A stretch of 64,000 bases of DNA, taken from contig JAUVWL010000011.1 of the NCBI GenBank assembly GCA_030604135.1, forward strand, positions 50,340 to 114,339. The letters run 5' to 3'. This document shows positions 49,563 to 60,036 of this stretch, in pieces. The translations under genes were made by a program, and so were the position numbers. Numbering within the stretch: the stretch's first letter is position 1; the number at the start of each line of letters is the position of its first letter. The stretch is from Burkholderiales bacterium (GTDB lineage Bacteria; Pseudomonadota; Gammaproteobacteria; Burkholderiales; Burkholderiaceae_C). The notes under the pieces were generated by a model that saw nothing but the letters and a program-made list of their open reading frames with translations, had not been told where the DNA came from and did not search any database.

Positions 49563-50927
49563 TCAGGGCAGCCGCAGGCGCACCCGCAGCCCGTGTGGCT
49601 GCACCGGCGCGGCCACGGCATCGCCGCCGTGCCGGCGCGCAATCTCGCGCACGATGGCCAGCCCCAGGCCGCAGCCACCGCCGGTCTGGGTGCCGCGCCA
49701 GAAGCGCTGGAAGACATGCTCCTGGCCGTCGGGGGGCAGGCCGGGACCGTCGTCTTCGATTTCCAGGCTGACCCCGCCCGACGCCACCTCGCGCAGGCGC
49801 AAGGTGATGCGCGTGCCGGCCGGGCTGTAGCGTATGGCGTTGTCGATCAGGTTGGACAAGGCCTCGCGCATCTGCAGCTCGTCGCCCATCCAGACGCGCT
49901 GGTCAGGGCCTTCGTAGCCCAGGTCCATCTGTGCGTCCAGGGCGCGCGGCGTCCATTCGCGGGCGACTTCGCGCACCATCGAGGCGAGGTCGAAGGCCTG
50001 CTTGCGCACCGGCACTTCGGTGCGCGCCAGGGTGAGCAACTGGTGCGCCAGGTGGGCACTGCGTTCGGCACCGGTGCGCACCTTGGCCAGGCGCGGCACC
50101 AGGGGTGTGCCGGCCGCCTCTCGTTGCGCCAGCTCGACCTGGCTGATCAGGCCGGCCAGCGGGGTGCGCAGCTGGTGGGCGGCGTCGTTCAGAAAACGCT
50201 TCTCCTGCCGCAGACTGCGGTCCACCGCCTGCAGCAGGGCGTTGATCGCCTGTACCAGCCCCTGCACCTCGCGCGGTGCCTCGGTGGCGGCGATCGGTTC
50301 CAGGGCGTCGATCTGCCGGTTTTCCAGCTGATCGGTGAGCCGCGTGAGCGGGCGCAGGCCACGGCGGATGCCGCCGTACACCAGCAGGCTCAGCAACAAC
50401 GCCAGCGCCAGCAGCGGCGCCAGCATGTCGGCCACCAGCTCGCGTGCAATCCGCTGGCGCTCGGCCGTGCCCTTGCCCACCTGCACACGCAGCGTCTGTG
50501 GTGGCTCGGTGTCGCCGTACTGCAGGTCCAGGGCGACCACACGCAGGGGCTGGCCCTCGACCTCGGTGCTGTAGAGCAGCGGGACATTGATGGTCGGGGT
50601 CGTGCCCAGAGGTTGTGGCAGTTGCCCGTTGCCCAGCAGGAACTGGCCCGGTGGAGACGAGACCATGTAGCTGACTCGGTCGTCCGGGTCCTGCTCCAGC
50701 ACATCCTGCGCGGCGCGCGGAAAGTCGATCAGCAGCCCCGAACCAATCGGTTTGACCTGGCGGGCCAGGGCACGCACCGATTGGGTCAGGGACTGGTCAA
50801 TGGCTTTCTCGGCATAGGACAGCGCGATCCGGTAGGTCAGGAGCCCGCCCATGGCCCAGAGCACCAGCTGTGGCAGCAACAGCCAGATGAGCAACTGGCG
50901 TCTGAGAGACGGACGGAACCGCCCCAT
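49563..50927 (-). CDS. Sensor histidine kinase (TctE-like)
   Basis: 2CSK-type N-terminus; FLNDAAHQLRTPLAGL H-box; SNLIDNAIRYSP; DDGPGLPPDGQEHVFQRFWRG. Confidence 0.92.
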   Translation of the reverse strand: MGRFRPSLRRQLLIWLLLPQLVLWAMGGLLTYRIALSYAEKAIDQSLTQSVRALARQVKPIGSGLLIDFPRAAQDVLEQDPDDRVSYMVSSPPGQFLLGNGQLPQPLGTTPTINVPLLYSTEVEGQPLRVVALDLQYGDTEPPQTLRVQVGKGTAERQRIARELVADMLAPLLALALLLSLLVYGGIRRGLRPLTRLTDQLENRQIDALEPIAATEAPREVQGLVQAINALLQAVDRSLRQEKRFLNDAAHQLRTPLAGLISQVELAQREAAGTPLVPRLAKVRTGAERSAHLAHQLLTLARTEVPVRKQAFDLASMVREVAREWTPRALDAQMDLGYEGPDQRVWMGDELQMREALSNLIDNAIRYSPAGTRITLRLREVASGGVSLEIEDDGPGLPPDGQEHVFQRFWRGTQTGGGCGLGLAIVREIARRHGGDAVAAPVQPHGLRVRLRLP

Positions 50928-50929
50928 GT

Positions 50930-51622
50930 TCAGGCCCGGTTTTCCAGCAGGTAGCCCAGGCCACGGATGTTGCGGATGTTCAGGTCCGACCCGGCCAGCT
51001 TGCGCCGCAGGCGGTGCACATACACCTCCAGTGCATTGGACGCCAGGCCACCGACCTCATCGGTGTCGTTCTGCCACGCATGCAAGACGTCCTCACGGCT
51101 GACCACCCGACCACATTGCCTGATCAGCAGGTCCAGCAGCACGTACTCCCGCTGGGTGAGGTCGACCGCCTCGTCGCCCACCCAGGCCCGTGGGGGGTAG
51201 GCCTCCAGCCGGAGCGGGCGTGGTGTTTCACTCGCATTGCCTGCGCTGCTGGCAGGCAGGCTGGCCCGCCGCAGCAGGGCATGCAGGCGCGCCAGCAGTT
51301 CCTGCTGGCTGAACGGTTTGGTGAGGTAGTCGTCGGCGCCGGCGTTGAGTCCCGCCACCCGGTCTTCCACGCCGTCGCGTGCGGTGAGGACCAGCACCGG
51401 CAGTGCCGGCCAGCGCTGGCGGGCCTGACGCAACACACTCAGTCCGTCGACGCGCGGCAGGCCCAGGTCCAGCACGATGCCGTCAAACGTGTCGCTGCCC
51501 AGCAGGTCCAGCGCCTGCTGGCCGTCTTCGGCCAACTGGACGCGATGCCCCGCCTGCGACAGCTCGGCGTCCAGGCCGTCGCGCAGCAGCTCGTCGTCCT
51601 CCACGATCAACAGATGTGCCAT
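50930..51622 (-). CDS. OmpR-family response regulator
   Basis: MAHLLIVEDDELLRDGL; LDLGLPRVDGLSVLR; LTARDGVEDRVAGLNAGADDYLTKPF; winged-helix C-terminus. Confidence 0.95.
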   Translation of the reverse strand: MAHLLIVEDDELLRDGLDAELSQAGHRVQLAEDGQQALDLLGSDTFDGIVLDLGLPRVDGLSVLRQARQRWPALPVLVLTARDGVEDRVAGLNAGADDYLTKPFSQQELLARLHALLRRASLPASSAGNASETPRPLRLEAYPPRAWVGDEAVDLTQREYVLLDLLIRQCGRVVSREDVLHAWQNDTDEVGGLASNALEVYVHRLRRKLAGSDLNIRNIRGLGYLLENRA

Positions 51623-51681
51623 GCCGCAGGATTATCCGTGGATTTGAACCACCTGCTGGTGCGCGGGCCGGTGGCCATGCG

Positions 51682-52584
51682 TCAGCGCGTGCTGTTCTGC
51701 AGGTTGAAGGTGGTGGCTTGGCCTTGCTTGTCCTGGCCCGCGTACACGGTCAGGTGCGGGAAGGGGATTTCGATGCCGGCGGCGTCGAAGGCGGCCTTCA
51801 GCCTTTTGAGGTATTCGCGACGCACGCCCCACTGTTCCAGCGGCAGGGTGCGGAATCGGCAGCGAATGACCACCGCCGAGTTGCCCCACTCGTTGACCCC
51901 GGCGATTTCCAGCTCGTCGAGGATGCGCAGACTGAACTCGGGGTCCTCGCGCAGAGCCTGGCCCACCTGGCGCATCACCGCCATCACCTCGTCCACGTTC
52001 TCGCGGTAGGCCACGCCGATGTCCATCACCGCGTGGCTAAACCCGCGGGTCATGTTGATCACGGTGCTGATGGTGCCGTTGGGCACGTAGTGCACATTGC
52101 CGTCGTAGTCGCGCAGCTGCACATAGCGCAGCGTCACCTCTTCGACGAGGCCGGCGTGGTCGCCGAGCTTCACCACATCACCCTGGCGCACCTGGTTCTC
52201 CAGCAGCAGGAAGAAGCCGGTGAAGAAATCCTTGACCAGGCTCTGGGCGCCGAAGCCCACGGCCAGCCCGACCACGCCAGCCGCACCCAGGATCGGAGCG
52301 ACCGACACCCCCAGTTCGGAGAGCACCAGCATGCCGGCGATCAGACTGACCACCACCGCCACCAGGTAGCGGAACACGCGGGCCAGGGTCTCGGCGCGCT
52401 TGGATGCCTCGCGGTCGTCCAGCCGGCCGGCGATGCGCTCGCGCAGCAATCGGATGCCGCGCTGCAGGACCGCGATCAACACCCAGGCGGCGATGATGAT
52501 GAGGGTGATGCGTAGGAGGCCGGTGGCGGCACTGCCCAGGCCGGTCCACCAGCGGACGAGGGTGTCGAGGGTCTGTTCGTTCAT
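51682..52584 (-). CDS. Small-conductance mechanosensitive channel (MscS family)
   Basis: AAGVVGLAVGFGAQSLVKDFFTGFFLLLENQVRQGDVVKLGDHAGLVEEVTLRYVQLRDYDGNVHYVPNG. Confidence 0.95.
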   Translation of the reverse strand: MNEQTLDTLVRWWTGLGSAATGLLRITLIIIAAWVLIAVLQRGIRLLRERIAGRLDDREASKRAETLARVFRYLVAVVVSLIAGMLVLSELGVSVAPILGAAGVVGLAVGFGAQSLVKDFFTGFFLLLENQVRQGDVVKLGDHAGLVEEVTLRYVQLRDYDGNVHYVPNGTISTVINMTRGFSHAVMDIGVAYRENVDEVMAVMRQVGQALREDPEFSLRILDELEIAGVNEWGNSAVVIRCRFRTLPLEQWGVRREYLKRLKAAFDAAGIEIPFPHLTVYAGQDKQGQATTFNLQNSTR

Positions 52585-52659
52585 GGGGCTCCTTTCAGCA
52601 ATGGCGCCGCCCAGCGGTGGCCGGATGGCGGGGTGGTCGGCCAGTTGTGCCGACCGACT

Positions 52660-54042
52660 TCAGTGGATGGGCTGGCTGTGCAGCGCGGCCAGGAAGCGCT
52701 GGCACCACCAGTGCACGTCCTGCTCGCGGATGCGCCGCAGCAAGGCCTGGTGGCGTTCCTGGCGCTCGGCCAGCGGCATTTGCAGCGCGCGCTGCATGGT
52801 CTCGGCCGTGCGCGAGATGTCGTAGGGGTTGACCTGCAGGGCTTCGGCCAGCTGCTCGGCGGCGCCGGCAAACCGGGACAGCACCAGCACACCCGGGTCC
52901 TGCGGGTCCTGCACCGCGATGAATTCCTTGGCCACCAGGTTCATGCCGTCGCGCAACGGGGTCACCAGCGCCACACGGGCGACCTGGTATAGGCCGGGCA
53001 GGCGGCGCCGCGCGACATTGCGGTGGATGTAGCGCACCGGCATCCAGTCGAGTTCGCCGAAGTCGCCGTTGATGGCGCCACTGAGGCTTTCCAGCTCCTG
53101 GCGCAGGCTGGCGTAGGCATCGACCGACTCGCGACTGGGCGAGGCGATCTGGATCAGGGTGGCGCTGCCGACGTTCTCGGGGTAGTTCTGCAGCAGTTGC
53201 CGAAAGGCCTTGAAGCGCTGCGGCAGGCCCTTGGAGTAGTCCATGCGCTCGACACCCAGCAGCAGGCGACGCCGTGCGTATTCCTTCTGCATCTGCCGCA
53301 GCATGTCCTGCGACTCGCGCGAACGCGCGAGTCCGGCGAATTCATCGACGTCGATGCCGATTGGAAAGTCCTGCGCCTGCAGGGTCATGCCGAAAGCCCG
53401 GAAGGTGTGCTCGTCCAGCACGTCGGCCGCCACCTCGTGCCCGACGTAGCGCGAGAAATGGGCCAGGTCGGCCCGGCTCTGGAAGCCGACCAGGTCGTAG
53501 GCAAACAGGCAGCGCATCAGCCAGTCGTGCTCCGGAATGGCGGCCAGGATCAGTGGCGGTGGCAGCGGAATGTGCAGGAAGAAGCCGATGCGCTGGCGGC
53601 AGCCCATGGCGCGCAGTTCGGCGGCCAGCGGAATCAGGTGGTAGTCGTGCACCCAGATGACGTCGTCGGGCTGCAGCAGCGAGGCCAGCTTGTGCGCGAA
53701 CATCTGGTTGACGCGGCGGTAGCCACCCACGAAGCCGGCATCGAAGTCGGCCAGATCCAGGCGGTAGTGAAACACCGGCCAGAGCACGCCGTTGCTGTAG
53801 CCCAGGTAGTAGCTGCGGTGGTCGTCGCCGCACAGGTCGACCGTGGCCAGCTGGACCTTGCCTGCGTGGCCCAGGTGCAGCTCACCCTCGCCGGGGGTGC
53901 CGCCTTCGACCACTTTTCCACTCCAGCCGAACCACAGGCCCCCGGTGTTCTGCAGGGCCTGGCCCAGCGCCACGGCCAGGCCACCGGCCGAGGCCTTGCG
54001 CGGATCGCCCACGCGGTTGGAGACCACCACCAGCCGGCTCAT
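52660..54042 (-). CDS. otsA: Trehalose-6-phosphate synthase
   Basis: [57 protein letters not shown]. Confidence 0.95.
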   Translation of the reverse strand: MSRLVVVSNRVGDPRKASAGGLAVALGQALQNTGGLWFGWSGKVVEGGTPGEGELHLGHAGKVQLATVDLCGDDHRSYYLGYSNGVLWPVFHYRLDLADFDAGFVGGYRRVNQMFAHKLASLLQPDDVIWVHDYHLIPLAAELRAMGCRQRIGFFLHIPLPPPLILAAIPEHDWLMRCLFAYDLVGFQSRADLAHFSRYVGHEVAADVLDEHTFRAFGMTLQAQDFPIGIDVDEFAGLARSRESQDMLRQMQKEYARRRLLLGVERMDYSKGLPQRFKAFRQLLQNYPENVGSATLIQIASPSRESVDAYASLRQELESLSGAINGDFGELDWMPVRYIHRNVARRRLPGLYQVARVALVTPLRDGMNLVAKEFIAVQDPQDPGVLVLSRFAGAAEQLAEALQVNPYDISRTAETMQRALQMPLAERQERHQALLRRIREQDVHWWCQRFLAALHSQPIH

Positions 54043-55886
54043 ATCACGCTGTCCCAGTCGGCCGACAGGCGCACCGCCGCGTTGATGATGCCCACCATCG
54101 AGTAGGTCTGAGGGTAGTTCCCCCACATCTCGCCGGTGACCGGGTGCGTGTCTTCGGACAGCAGTCCCAGTTCGTTGCGGGCCTGCAGCATGGTCTCGAA
54201 GATGGCCCGGGCCTCGGCCACGCGCCCCACGCGCGCCAGCGCATCGATGCGCCAGAAGGTGCAGATGTTGAAGGCCGTCTCGGGTTTGCCGAAGTCGTCC
54301 GCCGCCTCGTAGCGGCGCATGTAGGGACCGTCGCAGAGGTGAGTCTCCAGCGCGTCCAGGGTGGACAGAAAGCGCGGATCCATGGGGTCGATGAAACCGA
54401 CCTCGGCCATCAGCAGCACGCTGGCATCCAGATCCTGTCCGCCGAAGCTCTCGGCAAAGCACTGGCGCTGACCGTTCCAGGATTCGTTCAGAATGCGTTC
54501 GCGCATGGTGTGGGCGTGTCCGGACCAGTGGGCTTCTCGGTCCGGCAGGCCCAGTGTGCGGGCAATCTTGGCCAGCCGGTCGCAGGCGGCCCAGCACATG
54601 AGGGCCGAACTGGTGTGCACCCGGGCGCGGGTGCGCAGTTCCCACATGCCGGCGTCGGGCTGGTCGAAGATCCTTACCGCCTGGTCACCCGCGGCTTCCA
54701 GCCGCTTGAAGTCGGCCAGGCCGGCCGGGTGCAGCAGGCGTTTGTCATGAAAGGCCTGGGCGGCAGCCAGCACGATGTTGCCGTAGACGTCGTGCTGGAA
54801 GTGTTCGTGCGCCTGGTTGCCCACACGAACCGGGCCCATGCCCCGGTAACCGGGCAGGTGCTCGCAGATGTGTTCGGGCAGGTTCTGCTCCAGGCCGATG
54901 CCGAACAGCGGCTGCACGTGTCCGCCGTTGGCGCCGACCACCGCATTGGTCAGCCAGCCCAGATAGTCTTCCATGGTGCCAACCTCGGCCAGGCTGTTGA
55001 GCGCCCGCACCACGAAGAAGGCGTCGCGCAGCCAGCAGAAGCGGTAGTCCCAGTTGCGCTGGCTGTGTGGCGCCTCGGGGATGCTGGTGGTCATGGCGGC
55101 CACGATGGCACCGGTGTCCTCGAACACCGAGAGCTTGAGCGTGATGGCGGCGCGGATGACCGCGTCCTGCCACTCCAGCGGCACCGCCAGTCGTTGGCTC
55201 CAGCCGCGCCAGTAGGCCAGGGTCTCCTGCTCGAAATGCCGGGCCGTGTCGCCGACACCGCCTTCCAGGGTTTCATCGGGTCCGAGCAGAAAGTTCAGCT
55301 CGCGGGTCAGCAGAAAGGGCTGGCCACCGAGCACATGGGTGATGCCGGCGTCGGTCTGCAGGCGCAGGGTCTGCTGTTCACCGACATAGCGGATGTGGTT
55401 GCTGCCCGAGGTGATGGTCGGCTTTTGCGCGCCCCAGCCGAAACGCGGTGTCAGGCGCACCCGGATGCGTGGCGTGCCCTCCAGGGCCCGCACCCGGCGC
55501 ACCAGCGTGGTGGGCCGAAAAAAGCGCCCCCTCGAAGGAAACCGGGGTGCAAAGTCGGTGATCAGCAGGCGTTGGCCGTGACGGTCGGTGAGTTCGGTTT
55601 CCAGCACGGCGGTGTTGGGCACATAGCGTTGCCGGCTGCTGGCAAAGTCCTCGATGTCGATGGCAAATGTGCCGGCACCATCGTCCCCGCCCAGAAGGCT
55701 GTGGAACACCGGATCGCCGTCAAAGCGCGGCAGGCAGCACCAGACAACTTGCCCCTGTGCATCCACCAGCGCGCTGAAGGCACAGTTGCCAATCACACCC
55801 AGCGACAGGCTCGCCGCTTCGGGTGGATTGAATCGAGCGGGGGACACGGGCGGTTTGTCGGGGGCGGCGGTTGGACTTGCGTTCAT
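54039..55886 (-). CDS. Glycoside hydrolase family 15 protein
   Basis: LGVIGNCAFSALVDAQGQVVWCCLPRFDGDPVFHSLL; RNWDYRFCWLRDAFF; CTFWRIDALARVG. Confidence 0.92.
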   Translation of the reverse strand: MNASPTAAPDKPPVSPARFNPPEAASLSLGVIGNCAFSALVDAQGQVVWCCLPRFDGDPVFHSLLGGDDGAGTFAIDIEDFASSRQRYVPNTAVLETELTDRHGQRLLITDFAPRFPSRGRFFRPTTLVRRVRALEGTPRIRVRLTPRFGWGAQKPTITSGSNHIRYVGEQQTLRLQTDAGITHVLGGQPFLLTRELNFLLGPDETLEGGVGDTARHFEQETLAYWRGWSQRLAVPLEWQDAVIRAAITLKLSVFEDTGAIVAAMTTSIPEAPHSQRNWDYRFCWLRDAFFVVRALNSLAEVGTMEDYLGWLTNAVVGANGGHVQPLFGIGLEQNLPEHICEHLPGYRGMGPVRVGNQAHEHFQHDVYGNIVLAAAQAFHDKRLLHPAGLADFKRLEAAGDQAVRIFDQPDAGMWELRTRARVHTSSALMCWAACDRLAKIARTLGLPDREAHWSGHAHTMRERILNESWNGQRQCFAESFGGQDLDASVLLMAEVGFIDPMDPRFLSTLDALETHLCDGPYMRRYEAADDFGKPETAFNICTFWRIDALARVGRVAEARAIFETMLQARNELGLLSEDTHPVTGEMWGNYPQTYSMVGIINAAVRLSADWDSVI

Positions 55887-56620
55887 GGTTGCTCACTGCG
55901 GTGGAGCCCTTGCAGCCAGCGCAGCAGGGCCTGGGGGTTGGGCATGCGGTGGCTGGCACAACTGGGGCCGCTACCGACCTTGATGCCGATGCCCCCGAGC
56001 TGCTGCACGACGCGAAAGCCGGCCTCGTCTGTCACATCGTCGCCCGCAAACACCGGAAGTCGCCCCAGAAACGGCGCCTCCCGCAAGAAGGCGGCAATCG
56101 CCACGCCCTTGCTGACATCCACCGACTTGACCTCGACCACTGCCTTGCCCTGCAGCAATTGAAGGGACGGATCGTCGGCGATGGCCTGCGTCATGTGTTC
56201 GCGGCACAGACCTTCGAGCTCGGGTGCCAGGCGGTAGTGCAGGGCCACCGAATGGGATTTGTGCTCCATGAGCAGCCCTGGGTGCAGGTCGACCAGGGTG
56301 CGGGCTGTGGCCAGCGATGCGTCCAGCAAGGGCAGCGGTGCCACGGCAATGGTGTTGTCTGCACGCCGCCTCACCGCACCGTGCTCGAACGCCGTGGGCA
56401 GCTGCAATGGGCTCAGAAAAGGATCCAGGTCCGATTGCGCGCGTCCACTGACCAGCGCCAGCGCGCCATTCAGGTCCGCCTGCAGGCGCACCAGGGTGGG
56501 GCGCAGGTCGGGGTCGACTTGCACTTCGTGCGGTCTGGGCGCCAGGTCGGCCAAAGTGCCATCAAAATCGAGAAACAGCGCGGTCGCGCCCGGCAACAGA
56601 TCTGGTGGACTCCTCATCAC
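55883..56620 (-). CDS. otsB: Trehalose-6-phosphate phosphatase
   Basis: LFLDFDGTLADLAPRPHEVQV (HAD); GDDVTDEAGFRVV; VEVKSVDVSKGVAI. Confidence 0.93.
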   Translation of the reverse strand: MMRSPPDLLPGATALFLDFDGTLADLAPRPHEVQVDPDLRPTLVRLQADLNGALALVSGRAQSDLDPFLSPLQLPTAFEHGAVRRRADNTIAVAPLPLLDASLATARTLVDLHPGLLMEHKSHSVALHYRLAPELEGLCREHMTQAIADDPSLQLLQGKAVVEVKSVDVSKGVAIAAFLREAPFLGRLPVFAGDDVTDEAGFRVVQQLGGIGIKVGSGPSCASHRMPNPQALLRWLQGLHRSEQP

Positions 56621-56683
56621 ATGAGTGACCTTACCAGAACAGCCGAGTTCCCGTGGTCCTGGGGTATGGGGCCGCAGCGATGG

Positions 56684-57949
56684 TCAGGGGCCGGGCATGC
56701 CCTGCGCAATGGCGTCCTGTTGCGCGGCTTGTACGCGCTGGCCAATGTGGTCGCCTTCGAGTCCCTGCTCGCGAGCCTGTGTGGCCACCTCAGCGGTGTC
56801 CACCGTGCGTGCCAGTGCCAAGGCGGCCAGCAGGCGTTCGCGCTGAGGGTAGGCTGCTTCCGAAAAGCCCAGCCGCCCGCGCGCGTCGCATTCGCAGGCC
56901 AGCAGCACCTCATCGAAACGCTGGGGACGGCGCAGGGCATCACAGCGTTGCAGCAGACGCAGAAGTGCTGCGGCGCCGAGCTCGCTGCTGCGGTGGATGT
57001 GGCCGTGTTCGCGCGCCACCACCTCGGCCAGTTCGCGGCATTCGCGCGGGGCACGCCAGCGGTTGCAGACTTGGCGCAGCAAATGCACGCTGCGCTGTTC
57101 GTGGCCGATGTGCCGGGGCAGCACGTCGGCCGGCGTGGTGCCCTTGCCCAGGTCGTGGCACAGGCAGGCAAAGCGCACCGGCAGCGACGCGGCCAGGCGC
57201 GCGCTCATGTCCAGCACCATCATCAGGTGGACGCCGGTGTCCACCTCCGGGTGGTAGTCGGCCCGCTGTGGCACGCCCCACAGGCGGTCGACCTCGGGCA
57301 GCAGGCGTTGCAGCGCGCCACATTCGCGCAGCACCTCGAACATGCGGCTGGGCTGGCGCTCCATCAATCCACGCGCCAGTTCCTGCCAGACACGTTCGGC
57401 CACCAGGTGGTCAACCTCACCGTGCTCGACCATCTGGCGCATCAGTGCCATGGTCTCGGGAGCCACGGAAAAATCGGCGAACCGCGCTGCGAATCGCGCC
57501 AACCGCAGGATGCGCACCGGGTCTTCGGCAAACGCACCGGTGACGTGTCGCAGCACCTTGTGGTGCAGGTCCCGGAGTCCACCATGCGGGTCGATCACCA
57601 CGGCGTCGGCAGGTGTGTCGGCGTGCACCTGTGCAATTGCCATCGCATTGATGGTCAGGTCGCGCCGCGCCAGATCATCTTCCAGCGTCACCGATGGGTG
57701 TGCATGGAAGTCGAAACCATGGTAGCCCGGTGCGGTTTTGCGCTCGGTGCGGGCCAGGGCGTATTCCTCGCGCGTGTCCGGGTGCAGGAAAACAGGGAAG
57801 TCGCGTCCCACCGGGACAAAACCCCGCGCCAGCAGGGCCTCGGGGGTGGTGCCCACCACCACCCAGTCGCGGTCCACATGGGCCTGTTCGTTGTGCTCGC
57901 GGGCCAGCAGCGCATCGCGCACGGCGCCGCCCACCAGATAGATCTCCAT
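56684..57949 (-). CDS. cca: CCA tRNA nucleotidyltransferase (multifunctional)
   Basis: MEIYLVGGAVRDALLARE; RRDLTINAMAI; HD domain CLCHDLGKGTTP. Confidence 0.95.
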   Translation of the reverse strand: MEIYLVGGAVRDALLAREHNEQAHVDRDWVVVGTTPEALLARGFVPVGRDFPVFLHPDTREEYALARTERKTAPGYHGFDFHAHPSVTLEDDLARRDLTINAMAIAQVHADTPADAVVIDPHGGLRDLHHKVLRHVTGAFAEDPVRILRLARFAARFADFSVAPETMALMRQMVEHGEVDHLVAERVWQELARGLMERQPSRMFEVLRECGALQRLLPEVDRLWGVPQRADYHPEVDTGVHLMMVLDMSARLAASLPVRFACLCHDLGKGTTPADVLPRHIGHEQRSVHLLRQVCNRWRAPRECRELAEVVAREHGHIHRSSELGAAALLRLLQRCDALRRPQRFDEVLLACECDARGRLGFSEAAYPQRERLLAALALARTVDTAEVATQAREQGLEGDHIGQRVQAAQQDAIAQGMPGP

Positions 57950-57993
57950 GCCGCAAGTGTAGACCGGGACGCCCCGAACGGCGCTGTCAGCGG

Positions 57994-58872
57994 TCAGACC
58001 TCAACCACCATCGAGGCGCTGATGCTTGCTGTGCCGCCGGCCATCAGGCGGGCAATGCGGCCACGTTCCATCTGCAGGACAACCCGGATGATGCTCGGGG
58101 AGGGTGGCTGCATCAACCAGCCCTGTTCAATGTGGATTTCCTGGTCCGGCACGTCCAGAACATCGTGAAGCAGGCAGGCCAGCGGACCCGCTGCCATGCC
58201 GGTGCCCGCTTCTTCGGGGATGGCGTAGCGGGGCGCGAACATGCGGGCGCCGGCATGGCGGCCCGGTCGGTGCGTCTCGGTCGTGAAGGCGTAGACACCG
58301 ATCAGGTCCAGCTCCTCACTGATCGCCTGCACCAGCTCCTGCCGCGGCTTCAGATCGGCCAGCGACTGTGCATCAGGCAGGTGAACCAGCAGGAAGGCGT
58401 TGCCCGTGCTGACCACGAACGGGTCCAATGCGCCGGGCCAAGGGCCTGGCCCGAACCCCAGCGACATGGCCATCCGGGCACCGAGACCGGACATCACATC
58501 GATGCGGTTGAACACGGGGGCGGTCTGCTCCATGAAGGCCGTATCGCCCTCGATCAGGATGTCCCTGTTGCCGTCGATGGTCTCCTTTGAAAAGCGCCCT
58601 TCCTCAAGCATGCCCCGTTGCCTCAGCAGGCAAAACGTGGCGACGGTAGCGTGCCCGCAATGGGCAATCTGGCGCACAGGCGTGAAGAACTCCAGCTTGA
58701 CGGTGGCCTTGTCCGATGCGGATACGAAGGCCGTCTCTGACAGGCCCACCTGTCGCGCAACCCTGAGCTTCTGCTCATGGGTCAGTGCATCGGCGTCCAG
58801 CACCACGCCGGCAGGATTGCCGCCGGACGGTCCGTCGATGAAGGCATTGACGATCTGAACGCCGACCTGCAT
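57994..58872 (-). CDS. PhzF family isomerase/epimerase-like protein
   Basis: VNAFIDGPSGGNPAGVVLDAD; GLSETAFV; IAHCGHATVATF. Confidence 0.9.
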   Translation of the reverse strand: MQVGVQIVNAFIDGPSGGNPAGVVLDADALTHEQKLRVARQVGLSETAFVSASDKATVKLEFFTPVRQIAHCGHATVATFCLLRQRGMLEEGRFSKETIDGNRDILIEGDTAFMEQTAPVFNRIDVMSGLGARMAMSLGFGPGPWPGALDPFVVSTGNAFLLVHLPDAQSLADLKPRQELVQAISEELDLIGVYAFTTETHRPGRHAGARMFAPRYAIPEEAGTGMAAGPLACLLHDVLDVPDQEIHIEQGWLMQPPSPSIIRVVLQMERGRIARLMAGGTASISASMVVEV

Positions 58873-58903
58873 CTGGTTCTCCCTGTGGATGCCAAACAGG
58901 CGC

Positions 58904-59611
58904 CTAGGGCTTGAGCCTGTACGGTTCCTCGAAGTCGAGGAAGTCGTGTTCGGTCAGGGCGTCGCGTATCCACGCCTGCACACCGGGTAGGGCGGTCACG
59001 CGTTCCACATACGCCTGTAGCGGGGCCGCCAGTGGCAGGCCATAGGTGCGCAGGCGCATGCAGACCGGCGCGAAATAGGCGTCGGCGATGCTGAAGGCGC
59101 CGAACAGCATGGGCTGGCTGCCGTCCGGCAGCCGTTCGGGTTGGGCCGACAGCAAGTCCTGCCAGAGTTCGCTCAGACGCGCGACATCGGCACGCACCGC
59201 ACCCTGGTCGCGCCAGATCAGGCGACCGATGTCCGGCAGGGAAGCCTCGATGTTCATCGGGCAGTGGTTGCGCAGTGCGCCGAAACCGCTGTGCATCTCG
59301 GCGCAGACACTGCGTGCCCGGGCCCGTTGGCGGGGATCGCTCGGCCACAGTTGGCACTCGGGGAAGCGTTCGGCCAGGTATTCGGCAATGGCCAGCGTGT
59401 CCCAGACGGCGAAGCCGTTGTCGACGAGCACCGGCACCTTGCCCACCGGGTTGACGCCCCGCAGGGCTTTCTTGAACGCCGAGTCCGCTTCAAACGAATC
59501 GAAGCGAACCATCACTTCCTCGAAGTCGATGCCGGCCTGGCGCATCAGCACCCAGGGACGCATGGACCAGGACGAGTAGTTCTTGTTGCCGATGTACAGC
59601 TGCAGAGCCAT
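58904..59611 (-). CDS. Glutathione S-transferase family protein
   Basis: LYIGNKNYSSWSMRPWVLMRQAGI; KVPVLVDNGFAVWDTLAIAEYLAERFP. Confidence 0.92.
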   Translation of the reverse strand: MALQLYIGNKNYSSWSMRPWVLMRQAGIDFEEVMVRFDSFEADSAFKKALRGVNPVGKVPVLVDNGFAVWDTLAIAEYLAERFPECQLWPSDPRQRARARSVCAEMHSGFGALRNHCPMNIEASLPDIGRLIWRDQGAVRADVARLSELWQDLLSAQPERLPDGSQPMLFGAFSIADAYFAPVCMRLRTYGLPLAAPLQAYVERVTALPGVQAWIRDALTEHDFLDFEEPYRLKP

Positions 59612-59721
59612 GGGGGTTCTCCTTATTGGAGAACCGATGTTAGGCGCTGGCGGGCATCCGATTGATGTCTGATGAGGCCGTCATTGATGCGACCGCTTCA
59701 CCTGCGTCAGCGCGGGCCGTA

Positions 59722-60036
59722 TCAGGCGTACTTCTCGAGAATCTTGGTCGAGCGCTCGACCTCGCGGACGGTGTCGACCTCCGAGTGCGAGGTGGCCACC
59801 GCCTCCAGGACCGAGCAGGCCATCATGCGGTAGAAGGCTTTGTCCATGGCCTTGCGCGCCGCCGACATCTGCTGGGCCACGTCTTCGCAGGATCGCCCCG
59901 ACTCCACCATGTCGATCAGGCCGCGCACCTGACCCTCGATGCGCTTGAGGCGGTTGACCACGTCCCGCTGGTGCTCGTTTCGGTAAGTCGATGTAGCCGT
60001 GGTGTTGGAGGTCGATGCTTTCTGGTGGGCGGCCAT
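59722..60036 (-). CDS. CsoR/FrmR-family (DUF156) transcriptional repressor
   Basis: VVNRLKRIEGQVRGLIDMVESGRSCEDVAQQMSAARKAMD. Confidence 0.88.
   Translation of the reverse strand: MAAHQKASTSNTTATSTYRNEHQRDVVNRLKRIEGQVRGLIDMVESGRSCEDVAQQMSAARKAMDKAFYRMMACSVLEAVATSHSEVDTVREVERSTKILEKYA

Noticed and set aside
49563-51622. Two-component pair as regulator of the pigment cluster
   Set aside because: More than 20 kb away with unrelated genes between; no sequence evidence linking them
55871-58168. 765-aa plus-strand ORF
   Set aside because: Antisense to otsB and cca, which have clear family motifs
57994-58872. PhzF homolog as evidence of a phenazine cluster
   Set aside because: No other phz genes nearby; stand-alone PhzF-family epimerases are common
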